A DNA stretch of 64,000 nucleotides from a virus. Of the stretch, positions 24,299 through 32,050 are shown piece after piece. The stretch is taken from positions 1-64,000 of the IMG/VR virus record IMGVR_UViG_3300032315_000601. One strand, 5' to 3'. The translations under genes and the position numbers were made by a program. Numbering within the stretch: the stretch's first letter is position 1; each line of letters opens with the position of its first letter. Under the pieces are notes generated by a model. It saw only the letters and a list, made by a program, of their open reading frames with translations, was not told the origin of the DNA and searched no databases.

Positions 24299-24362
24299 CC
24301 GTGCAACACGGAACGGATTTCAAATCCGTAGGGGTAACAGAGTCCGTTGTCAGACCTCTGAC
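24299..24362. other. Three tandem hairpins with an anticodon-arm look
   Basis: CCGTG-CAA-CACGG (24299-24311), ACGGATT-TCA-AATCCGT (24313-24329) and GTCAG-ACCT-CTGAC (24349-24362). The middle hairpin looks like a tRNA anticodon arm with TCA in the loop, but no acceptor stem or proper T-loop is present, so it is not called a tRNA. It lies at the convergent end of the plus-strand 24057 gene and the minus-strand TerS-like gene and may act as a boundary or terminator, or be a trace of an attachment site. Confidence 0.4.
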
Positions 24363-24363
24363 C

Positions 24364-24870
24364 CTAATCTGACAGAATCCCTGTCTCCTCGACCACTTCT
24401 GCGTCGATGATCTCGGATTCGATGTCCACCTTCGTCACGGCACCTCCAGCTGTCTGCTGCAGCCAACCAACATTCACGATCGTGCTCTTGGTATTCTCTG
24501 AATCTTCGAGGCCAGCAGCCTTTCGAGCCATAGAATCCGCGATCTGGGCATCTTTCCACGTCCTCGGGGCTGGAAGGTTAGCCTCGCGCAGCGCAGAATT
24601 CGCCTTGTCGAATACCAATCGCCTGTGTGCCGAGCCTTTGGATTTCCAGTCTGTCTCCATCATGTCGGCAACTTTCTCTACGAGAGATTTTTCCAATGGA
24701 ACGCTGTCTGGAAGTTTCCGTATCTTATTCCATCCAGCTTTCCATGCCTTTGTGGACACTGTTTCTCTGTTAATTCCGAACTTGTCAGCAATGTCATTTG
24801 TGGACATTCCAGCAAGGTAGCACGTTTTAACTGCGAGCCATGTCTCTCTCGCTATCTTCGTTTTAGCCAT
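24364..24870 (-). CDS. TerS-like helix-turn-helix protein
   Basis: 168 residues from the ATG at 24870; upstream in-frame starts would extend into the leader. The N-terminus (MAKTKIARETWLAVKTCYLA) leads into a helix-turn-helix, STNDIADKFGINRETVSTKA (about residues 22-41), then a helical middle and an acidic tail. This is the make-up of many phage small terminase subunits, which bind pac or cos DNA and hand it to TerL. It is the only minus-strand gene between 11 and 41.9 kb, 13 kb from terL. A transcription regulator is the alternative. Confidence 0.6.
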   Translation of the reverse strand: MAKTKIARETWLAVKTCYLAGMSTNDIADKFGINRETVSTKAWKAGWNKIRKLPDSVPLEKSLVEKVADMMETDWKSKGSAHRRLVFDKANSALREANLPAPRTWKDAQIADSMARKAAGLEDSENTKSTIVNVGWLQQTAGGAVTKVDIESEIIDAEVVEETGILSD

Positions 24871-24932
24871 TGATCCCTTGAACCTAGGAACCTTTACTCT
24901 GTTAGTCAACCCTAAACCTAAACCAAAATACC

Positions 24933-25202
24933 ATGAAAAATAAAGTATATCGCAGTCTGGATGCCACCGCAAAAGAGTGGGTGGATAAAGTCACGAAAGA
25001 GTGGGCCGATAGGTGGGACAAGGAAGAAGCGAAAGAAAAAGCCCTCGCCAAAGAGAAAGCCAAGGAGATCAAGCTCCAGCGCAACTACTCCAAGTGGCTG
25101 GAACGCCAAGTCGACAAGATCACTGTCCGCTTGAATGACGGCACCAACCAGTGCATCCCACCCGAGGCTTGGCTGGTGATCGGCAAACGTCTCGCCGCCT
25201 AA
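24933..25202 (+). CDS. Lys/Glu-rich helical hypothetical protein
   Basis: 89 residues. Residues 15-60 are an almost continuous Lys/Glu/Ala helix, probably a coiled coil, followed by a short beta part (VDKITVRLNDGTNQ). Starts divergently from the TerS-like gene, 62 bp away. No family was recognised. Confidence 0.65.
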   Translation: MKNKVYRSLDATAKEWVDKVTKEWADRWDKEEAKEKALAKEKAKEIKLQRNYSKWLERQVDKITVRLNDGTNQCIPPEAWLVIGKRLAA

Positions 25203-25206
25203 CGCT

Positions 25207-25470
25207 ATGAAAAAAATAGTCATCAACCGCTGTTACGGAGGCTTCGGCCTCTCCTACGATGCCTTGCAAGCGTTGGGCATCGAGTCCGAACACGACATCG
25301 AACGAGATGACCCAAAACTCGTCGCCGTTGTCGAATCCATGGGCAACAAAGCCAATTGCAGGTTTTCCGAACTTAAAGTCGTGGAGATTCCCGACGATGT
25401 CCAATACTTCATCGACGAATACGATGGAATAGAGTGCATCCGCGAGAATCACCGCGTCTGGTGTAAATGA
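25207..25470 (+). CDS. Conserved small phage protein (INRCYGGFGLS family)
   Basis: 87 residues. The N-terminus KKIVINRCYGGFGLS is a widely shared signature of a small phage protein of unknown function. The C-terminal DGIECIRENHRVW also fits. Starts 4 nt after the previous stop, so it is probably co-translated. Confidence 0.8.
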   Translation: MKKIVINRCYGGFGLSYDALQALGIESEHDIERDDPKLVAVVESMGNKANCRFSELKVVEIPDDVQYFIDEYDGIECIRENHRVWCK

Positions 25471-25508
25471 CCGCGACAAACCCATGATCCTTGGAACCAA
25501 TAAATAAT

Positions 25509-25748
25509 ATGAACGCTGATACCATCCTCCAAAGAGTAATCGACATCATCAACACGACAGGCGTGCCCGATGAATACTACAACACCTACTGTGAACTGGC
25601 CGAGAAATCCCTGTCCACGATCAACAACTCGGACATCCAAGAACACTACAACCACTGTGCCTTGGTCGCTCGACTCATGCTCACACTGGGCCTCAACCTC
25701 ACTGACGAACGGCCTTTCGAGGAGAAACCCCTGTTCCTACTTAACTAA
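25509..25748 (+). CDS. Small helical hypothetical protein
   Basis: 79 residues from the ATG at 25509 (an in-frame ATG at 25491 lies in a CCTTGGAACC repeat). Helical, rich in Asn, Thr and Leu. No family was recognised. The leader is AT-rich without a Shine-Dalgarno, as for many genes here. Confidence 0.6.
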   Translation: MNADTILQRVIDIINTTGVPDEYYNTYCELAEKSLSTINNSDIQEHYNHCALVARLMLTLGLNLTDERPFEEKPLFLLN

Positions 25749-25752
25749 ACAC

Positions 25753-25953
25753 ATGAATAAGATATTTATCCTAGTTCACCGAGAACCCTACGAAGGCGAC
25801 ACGATTCACGGAGTTTACACTACGAAAGAAAACGCCAAGGAAGCTTTGGCGGAACTAGACCTGCTGCATCCCCATAACGTGACGCTCCACCTAATTCTGG
25901 CGGTATCTCCAGACAAAAAACAAGATGGCAACTGCGCCGAAGCAGTAGGGTAG
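25753..25953 (+). CDS. Small hypothetical protein
   Basis: 66 residues from the ATG at 25753. It begins MNKIFILVHREPYEGDTIHG and continues as a short alpha/beta protein with an ENAKEALAEL helix. The pattern (beta strand, 'HGVYTTKENA..AL') is common in small phage proteins. It ends 10 nt before the tRNA gene. Confidence 0.6.
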   Translation: MNKIFILVHREPYEGDTIHGVYTTKENAKEALAELDLLHPHNVTLHLILAVSPDKKQDGNCAEAVG

Positions 25954-25963
25954 CTAACTTCCT

Positions 25964-26037
25964 GCACCTTTCGCCAAGTGGTAAGGCAAGACTCTGCAAA
26001 AGTCTCATCGTCGGTTCGATTCCGACAAGGTGCTCCA
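25964..26037 (+). tRNA. tRNA-Cys (GCA)
   Basis: A full cloverleaf can be drawn: acceptor GCACCTT/AAGGTGC, a D-arm GCC/GGC, anticodon stem AGACT/AGTCT with loop CTGCAAA (anticodon GCA), T-arm GTCGG/CCGAC with loop TTCGATT, discriminator T and an encoded CCA end. All stems pair perfectly. It sits between two small genes in the plus-strand array and is probably cut from that transcript. Confidence 0.93.
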
Positions 26038-26078
26038 CTTTCCGCTGGCCTCTCCAGCAACAACAACGAAATACAACA

Positions 26079-26276
26079 ATGAAACAACTACATCGTCACA
26101 CCTCGCTGCCTTCTCCGGAGTCCATGACTCGGGCCGCGCTCAAGAAACTGACACGTGAGGAAATGCTCGCCGCGAAGTTCGCGGAGGACATCATGCACAA
26201 TCCAGTCACCAACCTGCTGACTCCCGAACCAAAGTTCGAACCGATGACGTTCTCCCTTGGTTCCTTGATCCCATGA
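26079..26276 (+). CDS. Small hypothetical protein
   Basis: 65 residues, starting 41 nt after the tRNA. A helical middle, AALKKLTREEMLAAKFAED, is flanked by Pro/Ser-rich ends. The last codons overlap the next start (ATGA) and lie in a CCTTGGTTCC/CCTTGATCC repeat. No family was recognised. Confidence 0.55.
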   Translation: MKQLHRHTSLPSPESMTRAALKKLTREEMLAAKFAEDIMHNPVTNLLTPEPKFEPMTFSLGSLIP

Positions 26277-26875
26277 AGTTTGCATTCAATACACCGCGTG
26301 AAGCCATAGAAATGTGGCTCAATCGGATAATGTTCAACGTCCCGAATCTCAACGTCTATTCCAAGGGCCGCAAGGTCTATGCGGATGGGCACCTCATGAA
26401 TTCCTACGGAGGTCACTACCCCTTGATCCGATGGATTCCGGAATACGCGACCCTCACAGTCAACGAAGACACGTATTCCAACACCACGTCGAGACACCAA
26501 CAGCAAGCTCGGAGTTTGGCTTACAGCTACGCCAGCACGATGGGCTACCGATTCGAGAACTCCAAAATCTTGCAGAAAATAGCCGTGCTGCGGCTGTCTT
26601 ATGCGGACAGTGCGTGGCTTCCGGATATCTCGGCTGACAGAGTCCTCGCCTACTACCACGAAAGAATACGCGAGCGAGCGTTGAAAGCCAAGCGAGCAAG
26701 GTCCGACTGGTCTCGGACGCAGGGTCTCCGCTTCGCCAACGAGTGGATTGTGGAGCGCAACACCTTCGTTTCCAGATTCGCCAAGAAACTGGCCGAGTAT
26801 GGAATCACCACAACACCGGAGCTACCCGAGGACGTGCAAGCGACCCTCGTTCTGCTCAAGCTAACCGAACAATGA
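26273..26875 (+). CDS. Hypothetical phage protein
   Basis: 200 residues with ATGA overlaps at both ends. A beta-rich first third (NVYSKGRKVYADGHLMNSYG, then YPLIRWIPEYATLTVNEDTY) is followed by a helical part with many Arg and Ala (about 80-200). The pattern 'SYGgHYPLirw....lvN.d.yS..TsrHQ' is a conserved phage protein of unknown role, by my recollection. Confidence 0.7.
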   Translation: MKFAFNTPREAIEMWLNRIMFNVPNLNVYSKGRKVYADGHLMNSYGGHYPLIRWIPEYATLTVNEDTYSNTTSRHQQQARSLAYSYASTMGYRFENSKILQKIAVLRLSYADSAWLPDISADRVLAYYHERIRERALKAKRARSDWSRTQGLRFANEWIVERNTFVSRFAKKLAEYGITTTPELPEDVQATLVLLKLTEQ

Positions 26876-26970
26876 AGATAAACAACCCATCCTTCAACGC
26901 CATCATAGCCCTTGGACTCCTGCTCCTTGGATTCATGGCACTGATAAACTGGCTGATCCCTACACCCTAA
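26872..26970 (+). CDS. Tiny membrane peptide
   Basis: 32 residues with ATGA overlap to the previous stop. A polar head (MKINNPSFN) is followed by one hydrophobic helix, AIIALGLLLLGFMALINWL. Overlap and layout argue it is real. Role unknown; lysis, superinfection or an inner-membrane accessory are all possible. Confidence 0.5.
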   Translation: MKINNPSFNAIIALGLLLLGFMALINWLIPTP

Positions 26971-26972
26971 CC

Positions 26973-27164
26973 ATGAAATACGACATCAACGTAACCCTCA
27001 AGCCGCTCAATCTGCAGCTTGAAATCGCCAACGAAACATCGTGCGAGGAGATAAACGACATCATCCTTGAGGAAGTCTATCGCAAGTTAGATTCCCACGA
27101 TCCCGAAGTTCACATTGAGAAAGTGTGCCTACGCCTATTCAGAGACAGAAAACCACTATGCTAA
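26973..27164 (+). CDS. Small hypothetical protein
   Basis: 63 residues, 2 nt after the membrane peptide. Alternating beta and helix (YDINVTLKPLNLQLEIAN, then EEINDIILEEVYRKL). No family was recognised. Ends inside the start of the next gene. Confidence 0.55.
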   Translation: MKYDINVTLKPLNLQLEIANETSCEEINDIILEEVYRKLDSHDPEVHIEKVCLRLFRDRKPLC

Positions 27165-27364
27165 ACGACCTATACTCAAGACTCAGTCAATCCGTGGGGC
27201 TCAAGCTCCTCGTCCTTGGCTCCCAGCTATCTGGATTCCGTATCGTCACCATGTATCAGCCCGAGGGTGACCCCTACGTTCGGGCCATGCATTTGGCCGT
27301 TGACGAAACACAACTAAACAACTCGATGCGCTCCTATGTGGAGCAGCTAGACCAAACCTACTAA
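27158..27364 (+). CDS. Small hypothetical protein
   Basis: 68 residues from the ATG at 27158 (overlapping the upstream stop); an earlier in-frame start at 27125 lies within the previous gene. A mixed alpha/beta peptide with a SGFRIVTMYQPEGDPYVRA centre. No family was recognised. Confidence 0.55.
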   Translation: MLNDLYSRLSQSVGLKLLVLGSQLSGFRIVTMYQPEGDPYVRAMHLAVDETQLNNSMRSYVEQLDQTY

Positions 27365-27367
27365 ACT

Positions 27368-27580
27368 ATGGAAGAACACACCCGAGCATTGGTTAACACG
27401 ATACGCGAACTCTGCGATCTCGTAGAGTTGGACATCCCCTACCAGCATAGGGGGCGTTGCCTCAACAACAAGATGGCTTACGCCATGGAACTCGCCGAGT
27501 CGATCGAGGAGTATCCGATCCGTAAGAGCCTCAACCTTGAACCCTTGAGCCCCTGTGCCTGTGAAACTGAAACTGTTTGA
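27368..27580 (+). CDS. Small helical hypothetical protein
   Basis: 70 residues. Helical with two Cys in ELCDLV and RGRCLNN, and Cys-rich at the end (SPCACETETV). The 3' end contains CCTTGAACC and CCTTGAGCC repeat units. No family was recognised. Confidence 0.55.
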   Translation: MEEHTRALVNTIRELCDLVELDIPYQHRGRCLNNKMAYAMELAESIEEYPIRKSLNLEPLSPCACETETV

Positions 27581-27746
27581 ACGCTCCGTCTACGGACGGC
27601 AGACCATCTACCCAGTCGGAGACATGGTCAAGCCCCTTGAGGTATTGACCCGCCGCAAGACTATCGATCATCGCGATCTCGACGCGCTGGTTGACCTAGG
27701 TATCGAGATCGAATGGGTGAAAGACCCTAAAAGTATACAAAAATGA
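27555..27746 (+). CDS. Small hypothetical protein, GTG start
   Basis: 63 residues from a GTG at 27555 (a GTG at 27561 is equally possible), overlapping the previous gene by 26 nt in another frame. Content KLFERSVYGRQTIYPVGD suggests a short beta-rich domain. No family was recognised; the start is uncertain. Confidence 0.5.
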   Translation: MPVKLKLFERSVYGRQTIYPVGDMVKPLEVLTRRKTIDHRDLDALVDLGIEIEWVKDPKSIQK

Positions 27747-28456
27747 AAACCAAAAAAGCCAAACGACCCAAGTTAGTATTCGGAAACCACACGTGCCTGT
27801 ATGAATGGATCAGACGAATCTCAATCTCCGACGATCCCGACAACGATCCCGATGTAAGGGTCAAGACTGTCGAGGCCAGTGGTGACGTTGTCACCAAATG
27901 GGAGCGTGATTCGGGAAGCTCGTATTCATACGTCAGAATGCACCCGAGTTCGGGTGATGTTCGCAAGATCGAATCGCTGGGCCGAATTATTAGGTGTTAC
28001 GATCTGTTCAAGCTGTCCAAGTTTATTGGCAGTAAGGACAAGCCTTTCTGGCTGATCAACTACAAAGGTAGCGACTCAATGACCGGACGTTGCCGTTCCG
28101 AACTGTTCCGCATCCTCGTCGATGGTCAGAATGTGTTTGGCAGGGGCGCGGAGGGAACCGATCAGTTCGCCTTCGTCCCCGATCAACTCATGGATGTTAT
28201 GCCGTCCGACATACACAACAACTGGCCAGCCTATGTCGAGTCGTTCCGCGAACGTGTCGCAGAGATTGGCGGTTGGACAGGCAGCTGGACTGCAGCCAAC
28301 TCTGGCTTGGCCTTGAGGTGTGTAGTCGATGAGTATGTCCAACTCGGAACCTATGTCGGCCAACAAGTGTCGGCGTCCGACTTGGACAACTGGGTTACAG
28401 ACGCCAAGATGAACATCAAAGCAAGAGAAGTCCTCAAGAAACTAAAGGAGAAATAA
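27743..28456 (+). CDS. Hypothetical protein
   Basis: 237 residues, ATGA overlap with the previous gene. Begins with a basic KKAKRPK stretch, then an alpha/beta domain (about 10-190) with VVTKWERDSGSSYSYVRM and FRILVDGQNVFGRGAEGTDQ segments, then a helical C-terminus. No family was recognised. Confidence 0.65.
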   Translation: MKTKKAKRPKLVFGNHTCLYEWIRRISISDDPDNDPDVRVKTVEASGDVVTKWERDSGSSYSYVRMHPSSGDVRKIESLGRIIRCYDLFKLSKFIGSKDKPFWLINYKGSDSMTGRCRSELFRILVDGQNVFGRGAEGTDQFAFVPDQLMDVMPSDIHNNWPAYVESFRERVAEIGGWTGSWTAANSGLALRCVVDEYVQLGTYVGQQVSASDLDNWVTDAKMNIKAREVLKKLKEK

Positions 28457-28458
28457 CA

Positions 28459-28902
28459 ATGAAGAAACCCACGAAAAAACAAATAGCTAGCTTCACCGCA
28501 ACCATTGTCAGAGCCAAACTCAAAGACGAAAACGTCGATGTCTATGTCGCACTGCTGGAGTTGTATAAACTTGGAGTAACCTACATCGACGCAGAGTTCT
28601 CGGGGTCTGGCGACAGCGGGGATTTGTATGGAATCGGCTACTACCAGAACGAAGCCAAGACCGGATATGGTGATGGAGTTGATATTGGCGATATTAAAAC
28701 AGAGAAGTTTAGAGACTGGCTCTACGACATATTCCAATCCAACGTCACTTGCGATTGGTATAACAACGATGGCGGCGGCGGGCATGTGTTTCTAAAACTG
28801 CCTTCCTTGGACGCAAAGATTACATCTTTCTGGAACGAGACTGTCTCCAATGAATGTGATGACCTTGAATTGAACATCAACCCATGCAAGGAGGAAGAAT
28901 AG
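28459..28902 (+). CDS. DUF6878-like phage protein
   Basis: 147 residues, with a good Shine-Dalgarno (AAGGAG, 8 nt before the ATG). The pattern VTYIDAEFSGSGDSGDL (about 45-61) followed by a WYNNDGGGGHVFL segment (about 109-121) fits the small family with 'v.v.f.G.GDSG' and 'NNDG..G.f.l' motifs that I know as DUF6878. Its function is unknown. Confidence 0.65.
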   Translation: MKKPTKKQIASFTATIVRAKLKDENVDVYVALLELYKLGVTYIDAEFSGSGDSGDLYGIGYYQNEAKTGYGDGVDIGDIKTEKFRDWLYDIFQSNVTCDWYNNDGGGGHVFLKLPSLDAKITSFWNETVSNECDDLELNINPCKEEE

Positions 28903-28903
28903 A

Positions 28904-29311
28904 ATGCATCCCTACTACCACGCCATGTCCAGCGTCCGTAAGTTTGGCGGTAAGCCCGAGGACTATATCGAAATCCATCATTGGTTCGATGAGTCCAAGC
29001 AATACTTCGCCAACTTCCGCCATCGTGCCCTACGCCACCATGCGCAGGGTATCTTTGAATGCGAGCGAGTCTTTGGTAAGACCATCACCAACTCCGATGG
29101 ACGCATCCTCCCGACTCGCTACATTGGAGAGCAGCATGTGCTCGAAGATGTTGGGCATATACCCTCACTCCAAGACTGGCTTGAGCCTATTCAAGCGCAA
29201 CCTTGGATGCACAACCGTCCTCAACATACCGATAAGGATATCGCCGAGGATTCTGTAAGTAAGAAAGTCAAAGTCACCAAGAAGATAAACCTTTCGCAAG
29301 CGGTCAAATGA
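28904..29311 (+). CDS. DUF6915-like phage protein
   Basis: 135 residues, one base after the previous stop and with AAGGAGGAA upstream. MHPYYHAMSSVRKFGGKPED, FRHRALRHHAQGIF, NSDGRILPTRYIGEQHVLED and IPSLQDWL are the conserved blocks of this family, widely present in phages and prophages. The many His and Tyr residues could bind a metal. Function unknown. The Lys-rich tail (about 122-132) is not typical. Confidence 0.8.
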   Translation: MHPYYHAMSSVRKFGGKPEDYIEIHHWFDESKQYFANFRHRALRHHAQGIFECERVFGKTITNSDGRILPTRYIGEQHVLEDVGHIPSLQDWLEPIQAQPWMHNRPQHTDKDIAEDSVSKKVKVTKKINLSQAVK

Positions 29312-29350
29312 TTGCCTTGCACCAACACAAACAAACAAAATAGAAAACAT

Positions 29351-30394
29351 ATGAGCAATAAAGTTACACAAATCACAATCAAACCATCAGAGCTTATGGA
29401 AGTTCTTGACCACTGTCTGTTGTCAAACCTCGTGCCCTTCATCCAAGCCCCTCCGGGCGTGGGCAAGAGCACAGTCATCCGACAGTTCTCGGATAGCAAG
29501 TCGCGCAGGTTCACCGACACTCGTCTGTCGTATGCTGCACCGACCGATGTCCGTGGCTTCCCCTACCTCGATCGCACTGGTGTCTCGCCGCTTATGAAGT
29601 TCGGTGTGCCCAGTGACTACCCGACCGAAGCTGGCAATGTCTGGCTGCTGGACGAGTTCCCATGCGCACCGAAGGCTACACAGAATGCCAGTCTCCAGTT
29701 GCTGCTCGATCGGGCTATCGGTGACTACCAAGTCCCCGATGACACGCTGATCGTGCTGGCTGGTAACCGCGCCATGGATCGCGCTCACATTGAGCGTATC
29801 TCCAGCGCGACACAGAACCGACTGGTCGACATCACCATGCGTGTCGACACCGAGGAGTGGACCAGCTGGGCCTTGAGTGCCAACCTCAATCCCATGATCA
29901 TCGCCTATCTGCAGATGTGCCCCGGCCATCTGTCGGATTTCAACGGCGCGGAGTGGCAGGGTGGGGCGTTCGCTTCACCCCGCTCTTGGGAGTTCGTGTC
30001 CAACTTCCTGTCCAATGGCAAGAAGTCCACGGCCAGTGTGCGTTCAGCGATTATCGCAGGTCTCATTGGCCCCGCGATTGGTTCGCAGTTCGCTGGATTC
30101 TGCTCTGTCTACAACGACCTGCCCGATGTCAATGCGATCTTGATGACGCCCGACACGGCTGACGTTCCGACCGAGCCGTCCGTTCAGTATGCCTTGTCTG
30201 TTGCCTTGTCCAACAAGTCGACATCCAAGAACTTCGATCGCGTCCTCCGCTACGTGACCCGACTGCAGAAGCCTGTCGAAGTCTTGTGTGTCAAGCTCGC
30301 CATGCAGCAGAAGACTGGACCCGATGCTCCGTTCAAGAACCCTGCGTTCCAACAATGGGCTGCCGATAACAGCAGCGTGATCCTTGGATCCTAG
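29351..30394 (+). CDS. MoxR-like AAA+ ATPase
   Basis: 347 residues from the ATG at 29351. Walker A APPGVGKS (33-40), Walker B VWLLDEF (97-103) and a sensor-like LAGNR. The insertion FPYLDRTGVSP (about 70-80) fits the MoxR/RavA group, which act with VWA-domain partners to remodel proteins or insert metal. Such a partner is encoded two small genes downstream. The 3' end runs through a CCTTGGATCC repeat, with the stop codon inside it. Confidence 0.85.
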   Translation: MSNKVTQITIKPSELMEVLDHCLLSNLVPFIQAPPGVGKSTVIRQFSDSKSRRFTDTRLSYAAPTDVRGFPYLDRTGVSPLMKFGVPSDYPTEAGNVWLLDEFPCAPKATQNASLQLLLDRAIGDYQVPDDTLIVLAGNRAMDRAHIERISSATQNRLVDITMRVDTEEWTSWALSANLNPMIIAYLQMCPGHLSDFNGAEWQGGAFASPRSWEFVSNFLSNGKKSTASVRSAIIAGLIGPAIGSQFAGFCSVYNDLPDVNAILMTPDTADVPTEPSVQYALSVALSNKSTSKNFDRVLRYVTRLQKPVEVLCVKLAMQQKTGPDAPFKNPAFQQWAADNSSVILGS

Positions 30395-30408
30395 GAACCC
30401 TTGGTCCC
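30382..30408. repeat. Double copy of the CCTTGGATCC repeat family
   Basis: CCTTGGATCC (30382-30391), then TAGGAACC and CCTTGGTCCC (30399-30408), overlapping the stop of the MoxR gene. It is the densest of many similar short elements found at gene ends between about 22 and 32 kb. Confidence 0.6.
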
Positions 30409-30446
30409 CTGTAGCAGCTAACCCTGTTGCAGGGGACTACCACTCC

Positions 30447-30590
30447 ATGGAAACCCTAAACAACGTAGTGAACTTCCTCGCTACCTATTCAATGATCACC
30501 CTCTCGTCGATGGTATCCATCGCCCTTCGTGTGTGGGTTGTCATCGAAGTAATCAAAGTAACATCAATCCTCAATCAAATTAAACTATGA
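30447..30590 (+). CDS. Tiny membrane protein
   Basis: 47 residues from the ATG at 30447. One or two hydrophobic segments (NVVNFLATYSMITLSSMV, then IALRVWVVIEVIKVTSIL). The stop overlaps the next start (ATGA). Longer in-frame starts reach into the MoxR gene and are less likely. Role unknown. Confidence 0.5.
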   Translation: METLNNVVNFLATYSMITLSSMVSIALRVWVVIEVIKVTSILNQIKL

Positions 30591-30769
30591 GTAACAACAT
30601 AACCAACAAGAGTAAGGTCAAGAAGTATATACTGGAGTTCGCAAAAACGAACCGAGCACACGAGTTCACCCGAGTCTCGCAAGAAACATGCGACAAAGTA
30701 GAAGCAGCTGCACGTTCTGCAGCCCGATCCATTGCAACATCAGCACCATCGAAAGGAAAAACACTATGA
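30587..30769 (+). CDS. Small basic conserved phage protein
   Basis: 60 residues: K-rich start, then EFAKTNRAHEFTRVSQETCD and a helical Ala/Arg tail. The 'R...FTRVS.e..d.v.a' pattern is common in small phage proteins of unknown role. ATGA overlap links it to the VWA gene. Confidence 0.65.
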   Translation: MSNNITNKSKVKKYILEFAKTNRAHEFTRVSQETCDKVEAAARSAARSIATSAPSKGKTL

Positions 30770-31965
30770 GTAATCCAAATACAAAACCCCGCAAGAAAGC
30801 CAACGCCAATGACGAAGCCCTGCGCGTAGAGAAATCGGTAGTCAAGATGGTATTAGACCATCCGTTCTTCGCTGCACTGGCACTCAAGATGCGAGTCAAG
30901 CAGGACTACGCCGTCCCCACATTCTGTGTGGATGGTGTGAGCATGCGATACAATCCGGACTTCTGTGCCACGCTCGACGATACCGAGTTGTTGACTGTCC
31001 TCGCCCACGAGGTTCTTCACTTGGCGTTCGGCCATCTGTGGCGCAAGGGCAGCCGCAAGATGAAGAAGTGGAACCACGCTACGGACTACGTGATCAACAA
31101 CTACCTCATGAAATACAATGAGGACGAGGTTGCTGCCAGTAGACACGCTCCCTTCAAGCTACCCGAAGGCGGGTTGCTCGATTCCAAATACGACAACATG
31201 GCCGAGGAGGAAGTATACAATCTCCTGCCCGATCCCCCCGATGGTGGCGGTGGCGGTAGTGGTGGAGGCGGCGGCGAAGACGAGAGCGGTGGCATGGGCG
31301 ACTTCACGGACCCAGCTGCCGACGATGGCAACACCGAGGAGGACTGGCGTCAGCGAGCCGTTGAAGGTATCAACGCCTCCAAGTTGCGGGGCCGCGAGTC
31401 GGGTAGTATGACCCGCGCTATCGAGCGACACCTCAAGGGCACACAAGACTGGCGCGAGGTTCTGCGCGAGTTGCTGTCGGCTCCATCCAACGATGACTAC
31501 GATGAGACACGACCCGATCGCCGCTTCATGGAGGAGGACATCTTCCTGCCTACCCTATACAGCGAGCGTGTCGGCACCTTCGTTGTTGCCTTGGATACAT
31601 CTGGTTCGGTAACCAACGAGATGTTGGGCAAGTTCATGGCGGAGGTTCAGTATTGTTTGGACACCGTCAAGCCAGAGAAGATCATTGTCATCGACTGCGA
31701 TGCCGCGATCAATCAAGAACGCGAGTTCGCTTACGGCGACAACCTTCGAGACTTCACTGCCAAGGGTGGTGGCGGCACAGACTTCCGTCCTGTATTCGAC
31801 AGGGTCAAGTCTCTGCCCGATTCGCCCGAAGCTGTGGTCTACTTCACCGATGGTTACGGAGCCTTCCCGACCGAGCATCCCGGCTATCCGGTGATCTGGG
31901 TCGACTACGGAGGCACCGACTATCCGTTTGGCCAAGTAGTCCGCATCAACAGTGCGGATAGCTGA
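30766..31965 (+). CDS. HExxH metallopeptidase/VWA-domain protein
   Basis: 399 residues from the ATG at 30766 (AAAGGA upstream). Residues 81-90 read HEVLHLAFGH, a zinc-binding HExxH. A low-complexity Gly-rich linker (about 158-176) follows, then a VWA-type C-terminal part with the metal-dependent adhesion site DTSGS (277-281) and a TDGYG loop (about 373). This is the DUF2201-type layout. It lies close behind the MoxR ATPase, its normal partner type. Target unknown in a phage. Confidence 0.85.
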   Translation: MSNPNTKPRKKANANDEALRVEKSVVKMVLDHPFFAALALKMRVKQDYAVPTFCVDGVSMRYNPDFCATLDDTELLTVLAHEVLHLAFGHLWRKGSRKMKKWNHATDYVINNYLMKYNEDEVAASRHAPFKLPEGGLLDSKYDNMAEEEVYNLLPDPPDGGGGGSGGGGGEDESGGMGDFTDPAADDGNTEEDWRQRAVEGINASKLRGRESGSMTRAIERHLKGTQDWREVLRELLSAPSNDDYDETRPDRRFMEEDIFLPTLYSERVGTFVVALDTSGSVTNEMLGKFMAEVQYCLDTVKPEKIIVIDCDAAINQEREFAYGDNLRDFTAKGGGGTDFRPVFDRVKSLPDSPEAVVYFTDGYGAFPTEHPGYPVIWVDYGGTDYPFGQVVRINSADS

Positions 31966-31978
31966 GTAATTCCTTGAT

Positions 31979-32015
31979 CCCTTGAGCCGATGAGCCAATG
32001 CTTGCGGCTCAAGGG
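31979..32015 (+). promoter_or_regulatory. 11-bp perfect intercistronic hairpin
   Basis: CCCTTGAGCCG (31979-31989) pairs with CGGCTCAAGGG (32005-32015), 15-nt loop. No U-run follows, so it may pause polymerase, stabilise the upstream mRNA or separate expression of the VWA and 32051 genes. One arm belongs to the CCTTGRNNCC repeat family. Confidence 0.6.
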
Positions 32016-32050
32016 GTCTCCTTAACACAAACCCAAAATACAATAAACAT

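Noticed and set aside
24299-24362. Second tRNA (opal/Sec type)
   Set aside because: Only the anticodon arm fits; no acceptor stem, T-loop of 4 nt.
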